A stretch of DNA of 7,701 nucleotides from an uncultured Actinomyces sp. (GCA_945949035.1 CAMFDH010000060.1:1-7701), one strand, 5' to 3'; positions 1 to 6,124 are shown, numbered from the stretch's first letter. Notes: generated by a model not told the origin, from the sequence alone. Made by a program: numbers and translations.

Positions 1-387
1 GCACGTGCCAATCTGAGGCCGCGCGGCAGTGAGAGCGGTGTGGGGTTTGTGGCTCTGGACCCGCTTGCCCAGGGCGTGCTCACCGGCAAGTACCGTAACT
101 CGACCCCGCCGGAATCCCGGGCGGCCTCGAGCCACCTGGCGTCCCTGGTTGAGCCGTACCTGACGCAGCGTCACGCGCGGGTTGTCGAGGCTGTGGTGCG
201 TGCAGCCGGAGGATTGGGGAGCACTCCGGCCCAGGTTGCCCTGGCGTGGGTGCTGGCTCAACCCCTGGTGTCAACCGCCATTATTGGCCCGCGTAACTCA
301 CGCCAGCTTGATGCAATCCTTGAAGAACCAGCCCTGCACCTGCAGCGCGAGCTGCGGAATGTACTGACCGAGGTGTCACTAATCTAG
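1..387 (+). CDS. Aldo/keto reductase, C-terminal part (5' end outside window)
   Basis: The frame is open from the first base to a TAG at 385-387, giving 128 residues, so the start lies upstream of the window. The first part (GVGFVALDPLAQGVLTGKYR) is the typical AKR strand and loop followed by the 'PLAQGVLTGKY' motif. The end (TPAQVALAWVLAQPLVSTAIIGPRN, then QLDAILEE) is the conserved C-terminal NADP-binding part of the (beta/alpha)8 barrel, where the R-N-S-R-Q-L segment contacts the cofactor phosphate. The family reduces aldehydes or ketones with NADPH in the cytosol; the substrate here cannot be told. A GTG at 40 is only an internal valine, because homology continues upstream of it. The catalytic Asp/Tyr/Lys/His residues would lie in the missing N-terminal half. 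It converges on the gene ending at 545. Confidence 0.9.
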   Translation, partial: ARANLRPRGSESGVGFVALDPLAQGVLTGKYRNSTPPESRAASSHLASLVEPYLTQRHARVVEAVVRAAGGLGSTPAQVALAWVLAQPLVSTAIIGPRNSRQLDAILEEPALHLQRELRNVLTEVSLI

Positions 388-504
388 AGGGTTCGTCTCG
401 GAATCAGTTCGGTCCCCCGACTGCTCCGGGATGTCAGCATCATTGGCCCAGATCTGGATGATGCGCTCCGTGGACCTTCCCTGCCGGACGTCACCGACCC
501 CCAC
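379..504 (-). CDS. Candidate small ORF, 41 aa, no known family (doubtful)
   Basis: A GTG at 504-502 opens a 41-residue frame (ending ERIIQIWANDADIPEQ...NPLD) that stops at TAG 381-379, overlapping the last codons of the convergent aldo/keto reductase gene. My hand count of GC by codon position is about 66/46/73 percent, the profile expected of coding DNA in this frame. An AGGA lies only three bases before the GTG, which is too close to be good. The same frame continues upstream through the end of the acidic protein gene, offset by one base, so this could instead be a frameshifted old C-terminus of that gene. I recognise no domain. It may also be chance. Confidence 0.2.
   Translation of the reverse strand: MGVGDVRQGRSTERIIQIWANDADIPEQSGDRTDSETNPLD
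388..501. other. Convergent junction with two hairpin-forming inverted repeats
   Basis: Two inverted repeats lie between the + strand reductase gene and the - strand acidic gene. The first is 405-412 with 417-423 (seven pairs, one bulged T, loop TCCC), 17 bases after the reductase stop. The second is 437-443 (gcatcat) with 458-464 (atgatgc), enclosing the palindrome CCAGATCTGG at 448-457. Neither is followed by a T run in either direction, so they are at best weak or bidirectional terminators. Confidence 0.3.
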
Positions 505-544
505 CGGTCCTACACCAGCTCCCGGCTGTACCGAGTCTGAACTG

Positions 545-865
545 TCACTCGTCCTCGTCGAGAAGGTCCGCCACAGAGTCTTCCCCGTCGATGTCGTAGG
601 AGTCGTCATCATCATCCTCGTCGTCGACGTCGTCGTCCTCATCATCTTCGTCATCGTCATCCCCGTAGTCGTCGTCAAGCAGCTCAATCGGCAGCTCAAC
701 TCCGAAGCTAGTGAACAGGGCGTCATCATAGACGAAGAGGGCATCCTGAAGACGCATCTCAGCGTCCTCAACCATGGCGGGAGCAACCACATCTGAGTTG
801 CGCGCCATATCGAAGTGGTGTTCTAGGGCAGACACAAGGCGGCTTAGCGCAGTACGGGCTTCCAT
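545..865 (-). CDS. Small protein with helical N-terminus and poly-Asp/Glu tail
   Basis: The protein has 106 residues from the ATG at 865-863. An ATG six bases earlier (871) lies only one base from the AGGAG at 877-873, while the 865 start lies seven bases away, so 865 is preferred. The first ~58 residues (MEARTALSRLVSALEHHFD... YDDALFTSFGVELPIELL) look helical and resemble small actinobacterial proteins often labelled 'primosomal protein'; that label is not evidence of function. The remaining ~45 residues are almost all Asp and Glu with a few Tyr/Ser/Val, a disordered acidic tail as found in nucleic-acid mimics and histone- or chaperone-like proteins. The tail is encoded by GAC/GAT/GAG trinucleotide runs that can slip. 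It lies 45 bases downstream of the FAD oxidoreductase gene on the same strand and may be co-transcribed. The protein is probably cytosolic; its role is unknown. Confidence 0.75.
   Translation of the reverse strand: MEARTALSRLVSALEHHFDMARNSDVVAPAMVEDAEMRLQDALFVYDDALFTSFGVELPIELLDDDYGDDDDEDDEDDDVDDEDDDDDSYDIDGEDSVADLLDEDE
599..678. repeat. Trinucleotide low-complexity tract inside the acidic gene
   Basis: This is a run of imperfect GTC/ATC/CTC triplets on the + strand, read as GAC/GAT/GAG on the - strand, encoding the acidic tail. Antisense it makes a hydrophobic Val/Ile pseudo-protein, which explains the long open frames on both strands here. Such tracts can change length by replication slippage in whole codons. 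Confidence 0.7.
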
Positions 866-872
866 GGACATG

Positions 873-877
873 CTCCT
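873..877 (-). promoter_or_regulatory. Ribosome binding site deciding the acidic protein start
   Basis: AGGAG on the - strand is one base from the ATG at 871 but seven bases from the ATG at 865. Normal Shine-Dalgarno spacing therefore selects the second ATG. Confidence 0.6.
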
Positions 878-910
878 AGACTAGTCGACATTCAGAAACG
901 CAATATTCCC

Positions 911-2008
911 CTACGGAAGTCCCAGCTGGGAACGGATCACCGAAATCATCAGGTCGGTCCCCTTGATCTCAGCCGTCTCATCCGAACCGACGATGCGGGT
1001 GGCACCCTCTCCGTCAAACAGCTGAGATGCACCGTGGGAGGGACCGAGTGGCAGGACAATCCAGTCCCGCTTCGGATGGTACGTCACCTCCGGCTCGCCG
1101 CCCTCAATCTGGGAGGCGATGTTCGCTACCACCACACGGGCCTGGTCGCGAGCTGCATCAGCCCTCTTTGCCTCGGGAACATTCGTGATGTCACCAACCG
1201 CGTAGGTGTGGTCATGGCCGGCCACCTGCATGGTCGGAAGAACGCGAACCGTACCGGCCTCGGTCAGGGCCTCCTGGTAGTCGGTGCCACGCAGGTACCC
1301 GGTGACGGGTTCTGAGCCGTAGCACTGGAACCACACGTCGCCACTGACCCGCTCACCCGTGGTAGTTTCCACCTCGAAGCGACCCAGCGTGCCAGCGGGA
1401 GTCGGCGGCAGGTAGGCCAGCGAAGCCCCGGCCGTCACCTTGATGCCAAGCTCAGCAACCTGGTCCTGGATCAACGTGCGGAACTCAGGGGTGAACCCCG
1501 GGGAACCCAGAAGTTCGTCCTTGACCTCGATGATTTCAATTTCTAGGTTCGGGAAAACCTCACGAAGTTCACCGGCCAGCTCAAGACCAACGGTTCCCCC
1601 GCCGACAATGACCGCCTTCTCAGCGGAGCCAAGTCCCGCACGCAGCTCACGCAGCCGGTGCTTAGCAATCGCGCTCTGCCCGGTGATGTGCTTCGCCGGG
1701 AAGGGGTAGGTCGAGCCTGTGGCCAGGACGATGTAGTCGGCCTCCATCGGTTCGTGGCCGTAGAGGTGAACCGTGTTCCCCTCTACCCGAGAGACGTTGC
1801 CGTTGATGACCTTGCCCTTGGAGAGCAGGTAGGAGTACGGCATAAAGATCGCCTGCTCCCACACATCATCTACGGCAGCGCGGAGGGCCGCTGCATGGTG
1901 CACGAAGCGATCATTCCTATCGATGAGGACGACATCCGCCACAGGATCCAGTCCCTTTGCAACGGTGATTCCACCGTATCCGCCACCAATTACGATTACT
2001 CGAGCCAC
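911..2008 (-). CDS. FAD-dependent NDH-2/FSP1-like pyridine nucleotide oxidoreductase
   Basis: The protein has 365 residues from a GTG at 2008-2006. A longer version from the ATG at 2026 (371 residues) is possible, but it has a stop codon just before it and no ribosome site, while the GTG has GGAAGGGG six bases upstream and puts the Rossmann strand at the usual place (MARVIVIGGGYGG). Visible parts: the FAD dinucleotide fold GGGYGG (residues 8-13), the ATGS loop (96-99), a second NAD(P)H fold GGGTVG (136-141), and the flavin-binding YAVGD segment (269-273) followed by a conserved Arg/Ala helix. No CxxC redox-active disulphide is seen, so it is not a thioredoxin- or glutathione-reductase type. 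The size and order fit the AIF/FSP1/type II NADH dehydrogenase group, which passes electrons from NAD(P)H through FAD to quinones or other acceptors, usually at the inner face of the membrane. The true acceptor is unknown. It lies 72 bases after the M3 peptidase gene on the same strand. Confidence 0.88.
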   Translation of the reverse strand: MARVIVIGGGYGGITVAKGLDPVADVVLIDRNDRFVHHAAALRAAVDDVWEQAIFMPYSYLLSKGKVINGNVSRVEGNTVHLYGHEPMEADYIVLATGSTYPFPAKHITGQSAIAKHRLRELRAGLGSAEKAVIVGGGTVGLELAGELREVFPNLEIEIIEVKDELLGSPGFTPEFRTLIQDQVAELGIKVTAGASLAYLPPTPAGTLGRFEVETTTGERVSGDVWFQCYGSEPVTGYLRGTDYQEALTEAGTVRVLPTMQVAGHDHTYAVGDITNVPEAKRADAARDQARVVVANIASQIEGGEPEVTYHPKRDWIVLPLGPSHGASQLFDGEGATRIVGSDETAEIKGTDLMISVIRSQLGLP

Positions 2009-2014
2009 GTCCGG

Positions 2015-2022
2015 CCCCTTCC
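2015..2022 (-). promoter_or_regulatory. Ribosome binding site deciding the oxidoreductase start
   Basis: GGAAGGGG on the - strand is spaced six bases from the GTG at 2008. The upstream ATG at 2026 has no comparable site, so the shorter protein is favoured. Confidence 0.55.
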
Positions 2023-2063
2023 GCATCTAGCCATCTGTCACACAGGGCACTGCCTGATGAGTC

Positions 2064-2080
2064 GCAATAAGCTTACTTGC
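2064..2080 (-). repeat. Short imperfect inverted repeat between peptidase and oxidoreductase genes
   Basis: Directly after the peptidase TAA, the - strand reads GCAAGTAAGCTTATTGC: nine-base arms around AAGCTT with one bulged G. It is not followed by a T run, so it is more like an operator or mRNA processing stem than an intrinsic terminator. A promoter for the oxidoreductase gene could lie in this gap, but I see no convincing -35/-10 pair. Confidence 0.25.
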
Positions 2081-4135
2081 TTACTGCAGACCCCGACGTC
2101 GGGTCACAGCGCTGCCCTCTGGTTTCCGGCCTCTAACAGCCACAAATGACGCCAGAGGGTCGCGTGAGTTTCCTCGACTGAGTAGTTGGTCCTGCAAAAG
2201 ACGCCCGGCCTGGCGATTAAAGCCACCATCCAGTCGCCCGTCCTCGCCCGTCAACGACTGCTCCTCAAACCATTCCTCTAGCTCGCCTACCATCGCTTCC
2301 GCCCACATGTAGGAGTAGTACGCGGCGTCGTACCCGCCAGCGAAGGTGTGTGCGAAGTAGGGGGTGCGGTAGCGCGGCACGACCAGGTCGTGGGCTCCCC
2401 CACCAGCCGCGAGAGCGGCTTCCTCAAACGCCTCAACGTCCTCGACAGCATCCGGTAGGTCCGACTCGCTCCTGTGCCAGTAGTGGTCGATGAGGGCGGC
2501 CTGGACGTACTCCAGAGTCGAGAATGCCTGGCCGAAGTACTTCGACTTTGAGAGTCGCTCAACGACCTCTTCGGGAAGTGCTTCACCAGTTTCGTAGTGG
2601 CGCGCATAGTTGGCGAGCACCTCGGGGTGGTACGCCCACATTTCATTGAGTTGACTCGGTAGTTCAACGAAGTCATTGGGGACCTCGGTACCTGCCGTCG
2701 ACTCGTAGTAGGTCTGTGTCAGCAGACCGTGGAGGGCGTGACCGAACTCGTGGAAGCAGGTCTCAACGCTGTCCCAGGTGAGCAGTGTTGGCTTACCGTC
2801 AACCGGCTTCTCAAAGTTCGCGTCATTGGTGATGATCGGCAGGTTTCCGGTGCGTGCGCTACCGGCCTGGATCTCACTCATCCACGCCCCACCGCTCTTA
2901 CCGGGACGCGTGTACCACTCGGCTATGACCCGTCCCCTGGGAAGTCCGTTGTCGTCGAAGACCTCATAGGTTTCCACGTCCTCGGTCCACCCGCGGATCT
3001 CGGGACGAGGACGGAAGGTCAGCCCGTAGAGACGCTCGGCAGCAAAGAAGAGACCGTCTTTAACTACCCGGTTCAGCTCGAAGTATTCGGACAGCTTGTC
3101 GGCGTCCATTCCCAAAAGGTCACCGCGCGCCTTGTCTTCGAAGTAGACCCAGTCCTCCGGTCCGAGGTCGAAGCCTGCCGCCTGAGCCAGCTTCTCGTAA
3201 GCCACCTTCTCCTGATCCAGGTTGCGGATGGCGGCTTCACCAACGGTTCGTAGCAGGTCGAGTGCTTCCTTCGGTCCCGGAACCGTCTGGTCATCCATGG
3301 CAAGCGAAGCATGATCGGCAAACCCAAGCAGTTCTGCACGCTTCTGGCGCAGTTCGACCAGTTCAACAATCAGGGGGCGGGTATCAAGTTCAGGATCCCC
3401 TCCGAACCCGCGCGTAATGGAGTCGCGAAGTGCCCGTCCCCGGGTCTCATGGTCGTCCAGACTGGCGATCATCGGAGGCTGGGAGTAGTTCATGACCGGG
3501 ATCCGCCAGCCATCTGCCGTATCGCGGGCCTTCTCAACCGCGCTCTGGATGCGCTCTGCACTAAGGCCAGCAAGTTCCTTCGTTTCTGAGCCCGCGGTGT
3601 GGGTCTTGTCCAGTTGCGCCGTGATCTTGGCATCTACCTGCGCCTGGATCGAAGCGATCTTGCCGTTCAGCTCTCGAAGACTCGCCTGTCCGTCCTCGTC
3701 CAGGGCGACACCGCTGCGCTCAAACGCACGCACAGTGTCACTGACCAACCATGCGGTCTCCTCATCGAGGTCTGGAAGCTTGGAGACCTCCAGGTACTTC
3801 TCGTAGATGGACTTGTTCATCCAGAAGTCATCGTTATGTGCGGAGAAAAGAGGAGCGAACTTCTCATAGAGAGCGTCGAGCTCTGGCCCCCCGACCGATG
3901 AGAGCAGAACATAGAAGACGGTCTCAGCGCGTCCCAGAATGGCGCCCGCCGCATCAACGGCCACCACCGTGTTGATGACGCTGGCAGGCTCTGGGTTTTC
4001 AGCGATAGCCCGCCACTCTTCTTTCTCCTGAGCCATGCCGAGGTTCAGTCCCTCTTCGATGTCACTCAGAGAGATAGCGGCGAAATCCGGCACTCCGAAA
4101 GGAAGGTCGGATGGGTGGAGCAGTGGATTAGTCAC
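2081..4135 (-). CDS. M3 family zinc metallopeptidase (Dcp/oligopeptidase A type)
   Basis: The protein has 684 residues, the usual length for bacterial peptidyl-dipeptidase Dcp and oligopeptidase A. The zinc site is HEFGH at residues 462-466: His462 and His466 bind zinc and Glu463 is the general base. Glu491 in DFVELPSQ is the third ligand, 25 residues on, as in the thimet oligopeptidase family. A Tyr-rich loop (FAHTFAGGYDAAYYSY, 594-609) supplies the residues that stabilise the transition state and bind substrate. The N-terminus (TNPLLHPSDLPFGVPDFAAI) matches the start of Dcp-like proteins. It should cleave short peptides in the cytosol, finishing protein turnover; there is no signal peptide. 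Dcp removes C-terminal dipeptides while OpdA cuts internally, and the sequence alone does not settle which. The start is GTG; GAGGA within the end of the upstream gene, ten bases away, can serve as ribosome site. Only six bases separate it from the GNAT fusion gene, so translation is probably coupled. Confidence 0.95.
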   Translation of the reverse strand: MTNPLLHPSDLPFGVPDFAAISLSDIEEGLNLGMAQEKEEWRAIAENPEPASVINTVVAVDAAGAILGRAETVFYVLLSSVGGPELDALYEKFAPLFSAHNDDFWMNKSIYEKYLEVSKLPDLDEETAWLVSDTVRAFERSGVALDEDGQASLRELNGKIASIQAQVDAKITAQLDKTHTAGSETKELAGLSAERIQSAVEKARDTADGWRIPVMNYSQPPMIASLDDHETRGRALRDSITRGFGGDPELDTRPLIVELVELRQKRAELLGFADHASLAMDDQTVPGPKEALDLLRTVGEAAIRNLDQEKVAYEKLAQAAGFDLGPEDWVYFEDKARGDLLGMDADKLSEYFELNRVVKDGLFFAAERLYGLTFRPRPEIRGWTEDVETYEVFDDNGLPRGRVIAEWYTRPGKSGGAWMSEIQAGSARTGNLPIITNDANFEKPVDGKPTLLTWDSVETCFHEFGHALHGLLTQTYYESTAGTEVPNDFVELPSQLNEMWAYHPEVLANYARHYETGEALPEEVVERLSKSKYFGQAFSTLEYVQAALIDHYWHRSESDLPDAVEDVEAFEEAALAAGGGAHDLVVPRYRTPYFAHTFAGGYDAAYYSYMWAEAMVGELEEWFEEQSLTGEDGRLDGGFNRQAGRLLQDQLLSRGNSRDPLASFVAVRGRKPEGSAVTRRRGLQ

Positions 4136-4141
4136 GGTCTT

Positions 4142-5305
4142 TCAGTCCTCAATCTGGTCGTTTTTAGAAGTTAGCTCAGGTTCGTCCTCGGTCATCCCCA
4201 GTACCTCGGCAATCTTCGGCTCTCGGAAGTTTGGGCCCTTGAGGATCTTTCCGTCCTCTCGGCGCTTCACAGAGCCATCGGGCATGAGCTTAGAGAGATT
4301 AGAGGAGTGCACCTCCGCCAGGACCCTGTCGAGGTCGATCCCGGCTTCAAGTGCCATGCCATAGATGACATAGGTGAGGTCGGCGAGGGCATCAGCCGCC
4401 TCAACCACATCACGCACGCCCTCATCGGGGAGATTTGCGAAGGTGTCGGAGAGGATTTGGCCAGCTCGCGGCCCATACACGGCCTCAACCAGCTCCGTGA
4501 CCTCTTCCTTGATGAGGGACATCCGCATGTGGAGGCGTTCAAAGTCGAGACTTGGCCTCAGGCCATCCTCGACCCGATTGGGCATCCCATAAACCGCGTG
4601 GAACTCAGATACCAGGTCAGCGGGGCGGTCCCCCGGAAGGACCTCGGCGGGGGGAACTGCGGGGAATCCTGCCATGTCGATGTCTCCAACCAGTCGGTTC
4701 CAGTCAGCCTTAATAATGGCGGACTGCCACTGGCTGACAATGTGGCCGTTCTTGTCCTCAACGCGCCTGACACCTTCGGGGACAAACCCACAGTTACGCG
4801 CAATACGCCTTGAGGCGTCATTGCCGACCTCGGCAACGTGCAGAATGCGTGCCACGCCAAGCTGCTCAAACGCGGCGCGAAGAACCAGGCGGCAGGCTTC
4901 GGTCATGTAGCCCTTGCCCTCGGAGTCACCGTGCATCCAGAAGCCAACTTCGCGGTCTGCCCCGGAGATTCGCAGGTCAATCACACCGGCGAGCTGACCC
5001 TTGGAGCCGTCGTCCTGAACGGGATAGATCCCCCAGAGGGGTTGGCCCGACGCCCAGGAGTTGGGCGCAAACGTACCCGTGAACTCGGCGGCCATCTCCT
5101 CGGTGTACTCCCCTGCCGCCCACGGTAGCCAGCGCCTAAATAGCTCCGATTGAGCAGCGGTGTAAACGCGCTCTGTGTCCTCGGGAAGGACGGGGGCAAG
5201 CATAAGTCGTTCCGAGAGGAGCACCACCATGTGCGCCAGCTCCGCGGGGATCTGCACCCCTTCGTACTCGGTGGGTTGCGGGCTGCGCTCAGGGCTCTGG
5301 TTCAC
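4142..5305 (-). CDS. GNAT acetyltransferase fused to MazG/PRA-PH-like pyrophosphohydrolase
   Basis: The protein has 387 residues in two domains. Residues ~28-203 are a RimJ/RimL-type GNAT fold: RRWLPWAAGEYT near 58-68, the strand with GFWMHGDSEGKGYMTEA (121-137) that holds acetyl-CoA, and the C-terminal NDASRRIARNCGFVPEGVRR (162-181). Residues ~232-365 look like an all-alpha NTP pyrophosphohydrolase of the MazG/PRA-PH group: a HMRMSLIKEEVTELVEAVYG helix with Glu268 and Glu271 (E-x-x-E), then VVEAADALADLTYVIYG with Glu302 and Asp305 (E-x-x-D), the Mg-binding set, and a C-terminal SSNLSKLMPDG...KGPNF segment typical of this group. The first domain would acetylate an amine (protein N-terminus or small molecule), the second would split a nucleoside triphosphate or similar pyrophosphate. 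There is no stop or frameshift between them, so the fusion appears real. The GTG start at 5305 has GGAG five bases upstream. The acceptor and nucleotide substrates are unknown. Confidence 0.85.
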   Translation of the reverse strand: MNQSPERSPQPTEYEGVQIPAELAHMVVLLSERLMLAPVLPEDTERVYTAAQSELFRRWLPWAAGEYTEEMAAEFTGTFAPNSWASGQPLWGIYPVQDDGSKGQLAGVIDLRISGADREVGFWMHGDSEGKGYMTEACRLVLRAAFEQLGVARILHVAEVGNDASRRIARNCGFVPEGVRRVEDKNGHIVSQWQSAIIKADWNRLVGDIDMAGFPAVPPAEVLPGDRPADLVSEFHAVYGMPNRVEDGLRPSLDFERLHMRMSLIKEEVTELVEAVYGPRAGQILSDTFANLPDEGVRDVVEAADALADLTYVIYGMALEAGIDLDRVLAEVHSSNLSKLMPDGSVKRREDGKILKGPNFREPKIAEVLGMTEDEPELTSKNDQIED

Positions 5306-5388
5306 TATGGCTCCAAAACATTGCGGTAACGGTCTTGGAGAAGCCTAACAAGGTTGATCAGGTCCCCCTCCCGAGCAGCCGCATCGTC

Positions 5389-5577
5389 CTAGGACATCGT
5401 CCAGACGATTACCACCACCACGATGATGACAATGATCAGGCCGACAGCAGTCCAACGCCAGTTCCGCGGGTCGGCTGGAAAGCTGGGGTCGCTACTAGGC
5501 GGTGTCGCGTCCTCTGCCTTCTGCTCCATCTTTTCCCCAAAACTGACCTCATCATCACGGGGTTCTTGCGTGTCCAT
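5389..5577 (-). CDS. Small single-pass membrane protein, 62 aa
   Basis: Residues 1-39 are hydrophilic, acidic and Pro/Ser-rich. Residues ~42-61 form one very hydrophobic helix (AVGLIIVIIVVVVIVWT) with Arg39 and Arg41 just before it, so by the positive-inside rule the N-terminus is cytosolic and only a residue or two emerge outside, a tail-anchored arrangement. The ATG at 5577 has a strong GGGAGGA ribosome site three bases upstream (5587-5581). I recognise no family. It is the first gene of the leftward cluster, 83 bases before the GNAT fusion gene. After its TAG the same frame stays open for 27 more codons and ends at a TAG overlapping the GTG of the next gene. Confidence 0.65.
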   Translation of the reverse strand: MDTQEPRDDEVSFGEKMEQKAEDATPPSSDPSFPADPRNWRWTAVGLIIVIIVVVVIVWTMS

Positions 5578-5580
5578 GCT

Positions 5581-5587
5581 TCCTCCC
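5581..5587 (-). promoter_or_regulatory. Ribosome binding site of the small membrane protein gene
   Basis: GGGAGGA on the - strand directly precedes the ATG at 5577 and is the main support that this short gene is translated. Confidence 0.6.
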
Positions 5588-5678
5588 AGCTTCTCGGTGA
5601 GTCAGCGTTCTGGCTGCGTTTGCGCTGTCCATTCAGATCGCTGCGTGTTGACCATTAAACACTGTGATGTGATCGGCA

Positions 5679-5684
5679 TAGAGT
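5679..5684 (+). promoter_or_regulatory. Putative -10 element for a leaderless transcript
   Basis: TAGAGT fits the actinobacterial TANNNT -10 pattern and ends six bases before the ATG at 5691. Transcription would then begin at or next to the start codon. No Shine-Dalgarno sequence precedes this ATG, which is consistent. A TTGACC at 5648-5653 is too far away (25 bases) to be its -35. Confidence 0.4.
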
Positions 5685-5690
5685 ACTTCC

Positions 5691-5867
5691 ATGAACGAGG
5701 ACGTGAACACTTACATTGCGCAGTTTCCAGATGAGACGCGCAGGCGTCTTGAGACCCTTCGCGGCTTCGTGACCGAACAGTGTCCCCAGGAGCTGCTCGC
5801 CCTTCACGGGTTCGGCCCGAAGGCACTGCGGATCCTTCGTGAAGCAGGCGTAAATCTTGCGCCATAG
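5691..5867 (+). CDS. Small protein, 58 aa, DUF1801-like helix plus helix-hairpin-helix-like end
   Basis: The ATG at 5691 opens 58 codons to TAG 5865-5867. The N-terminal part (VNTYIAQFPDETRRRLETLR) resembles the first helices of DUF1801/YdhG-type proteins, whose usual pattern is Y-x-x-x-x-P-x-x-x-R-x-x-L-x-x-L-R. The C-terminal part (LLALHGFGPKALRILREAG, residues 35-53) has the L-x-x-L-x-G-x-G-P-K-A-L pattern of a helix-hairpin-helix element, the turn that contacts DNA or RNA backbone in many repair and RNA polymerase-alpha-like domains. A nucleic-acid-binding role is therefore possible but inferred. Only one HhH unit is present; such units often work in pairs, so it may dimerise. It is divergent from the membrane protein gene, with 113 bases between the starts, and has no ribosome site (see the -10 at 5679). 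Confidence 0.6.
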   Translation: MNEDVNTYIAQFPDETRRRLETLRGFVTEQCPQELLALHGFGPKALRILREAGVNLAP

Positions 5868-5878
5868 GGCACTGACCT

Positions 5879-5896
5879 ACCGCAGAGGACTGCGGT
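5879..5896 (+). terminator. Short hairpin after the 58-aa gene
   Basis: Seven-base arms 5879-5885 and 5890-5896 with an AGGA loop begin 12 bases after the stop of the small + strand gene. They are followed by A-rich, not T-rich, sequence, so the stem is a weak + strand terminator candidate. On the - strand it comes after the tRNA terminator. Confidence 0.35.
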
Positions 5897-5904
5897 GAAA
5901 ACGA

Positions 5905-5941
5905 AAATGTCGGGACATCTACAAACGATGTCCCGACATTT
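5905..5941 (-). terminator. Intrinsic terminator of the tRNA-Leu gene
   Basis: This is a perfect 15-bp inverted repeat (5905-5919 with 5927-5941, seven-base loop). It begins seven bases past the tRNA 3' end on the - strand and is followed there by TCGTTTTC, with the last pairs A-T rich. This is the form of a Rho-independent terminator for the tRNA. The long perfect stem would also block readthrough from the convergent + strand gene. Confidence 0.8.
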
Positions 5942-5948
5942 CACACTG

Positions 5949-6033
5949 TGCGCGGAGGGGGACTTGAACCCCCACCCTCTATACGAGGACTAGCACCTCA
6001 AGCTAGCGCGTCTACCTATTCCGCCACCCGCGC
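5949..6033 (-). tRNA. tRNA-Leu (anticodon GAG)
   Basis: This is an 85-base class II tRNA. The acceptor arm GCGCGGG pairs with TCCGCGC (last pair G-U), with discriminator A. The D arm GGCGGAATAGGTAGACGC is typical of leucine tRNAs. The anticodon stem CTAGC/GCTAG encloses the loop TTGAGGT, with anticodon GAG at 5999-5997. A long variable arm follows, then the T arm GGGGGTTCAAGTCCCCC. No CCA is encoded, so it is added after transcription. It reads CTC and CTT codons. It stands alone, with its own terminator downstream. Confidence 0.96.
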
Positions 6034-6074
6034 AGTGTTGCTACCTTTTGGCCTTGGCCTCTTGGAGCGGTTCT

Positions 6075-6105
6075 AAGTTAACACGATGGACGCGAGAATG
6101 GCCAA
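6075..6105 (-). promoter_or_regulatory. Possible promoter of the tRNA-Leu gene
   Basis: On the - strand, TTGGCC (6105-6100) and TAACTT (6080-6075) are 19 bases apart, about 42 bases before the tRNA 5' end. Both hexamers are imperfect and the spacing is long. It is the best pair I see between the GNAT gene and the tRNA. Confidence 0.3.
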
Positions 6106-6124
6106 CCAGAAGCGCCCGAAAAGA

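Noticed and set aside
431..796. + strand frame coding a Val/Ile-rich, membrane-like protein
   Set aside because: It is the antisense of the acidic GAC/GAT tract; the hydrophobicity is a by-product of the triplet repeat and there is no ribosome site.
2067..2090. Direct repeat GCTTAC-TT-GCTTAC near the peptidase stop
   Set aside because: Only two six-base copies; too short to mean an array or a binding-site cluster.
1658..2149. 163-residue + strand frame over the oxidoreductase gene start
   Set aside because: It is antisense to a well-supported FAD enzyme gene, with no ribosome site or recognisable motif.
5648..5653. TTGACC as the -35 box of the 58-residue gene
   Set aside because: The spacing to TAGAGT is 25 bases, and at 17 bases there is only GATCGG, which is not a -10 box.
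5949..6033. tRNA-Leu as an integration site for a mobile element
   Set aside because: No duplicated tRNA 3' end, integrase or foreign-looking gene is found on either side within the window.
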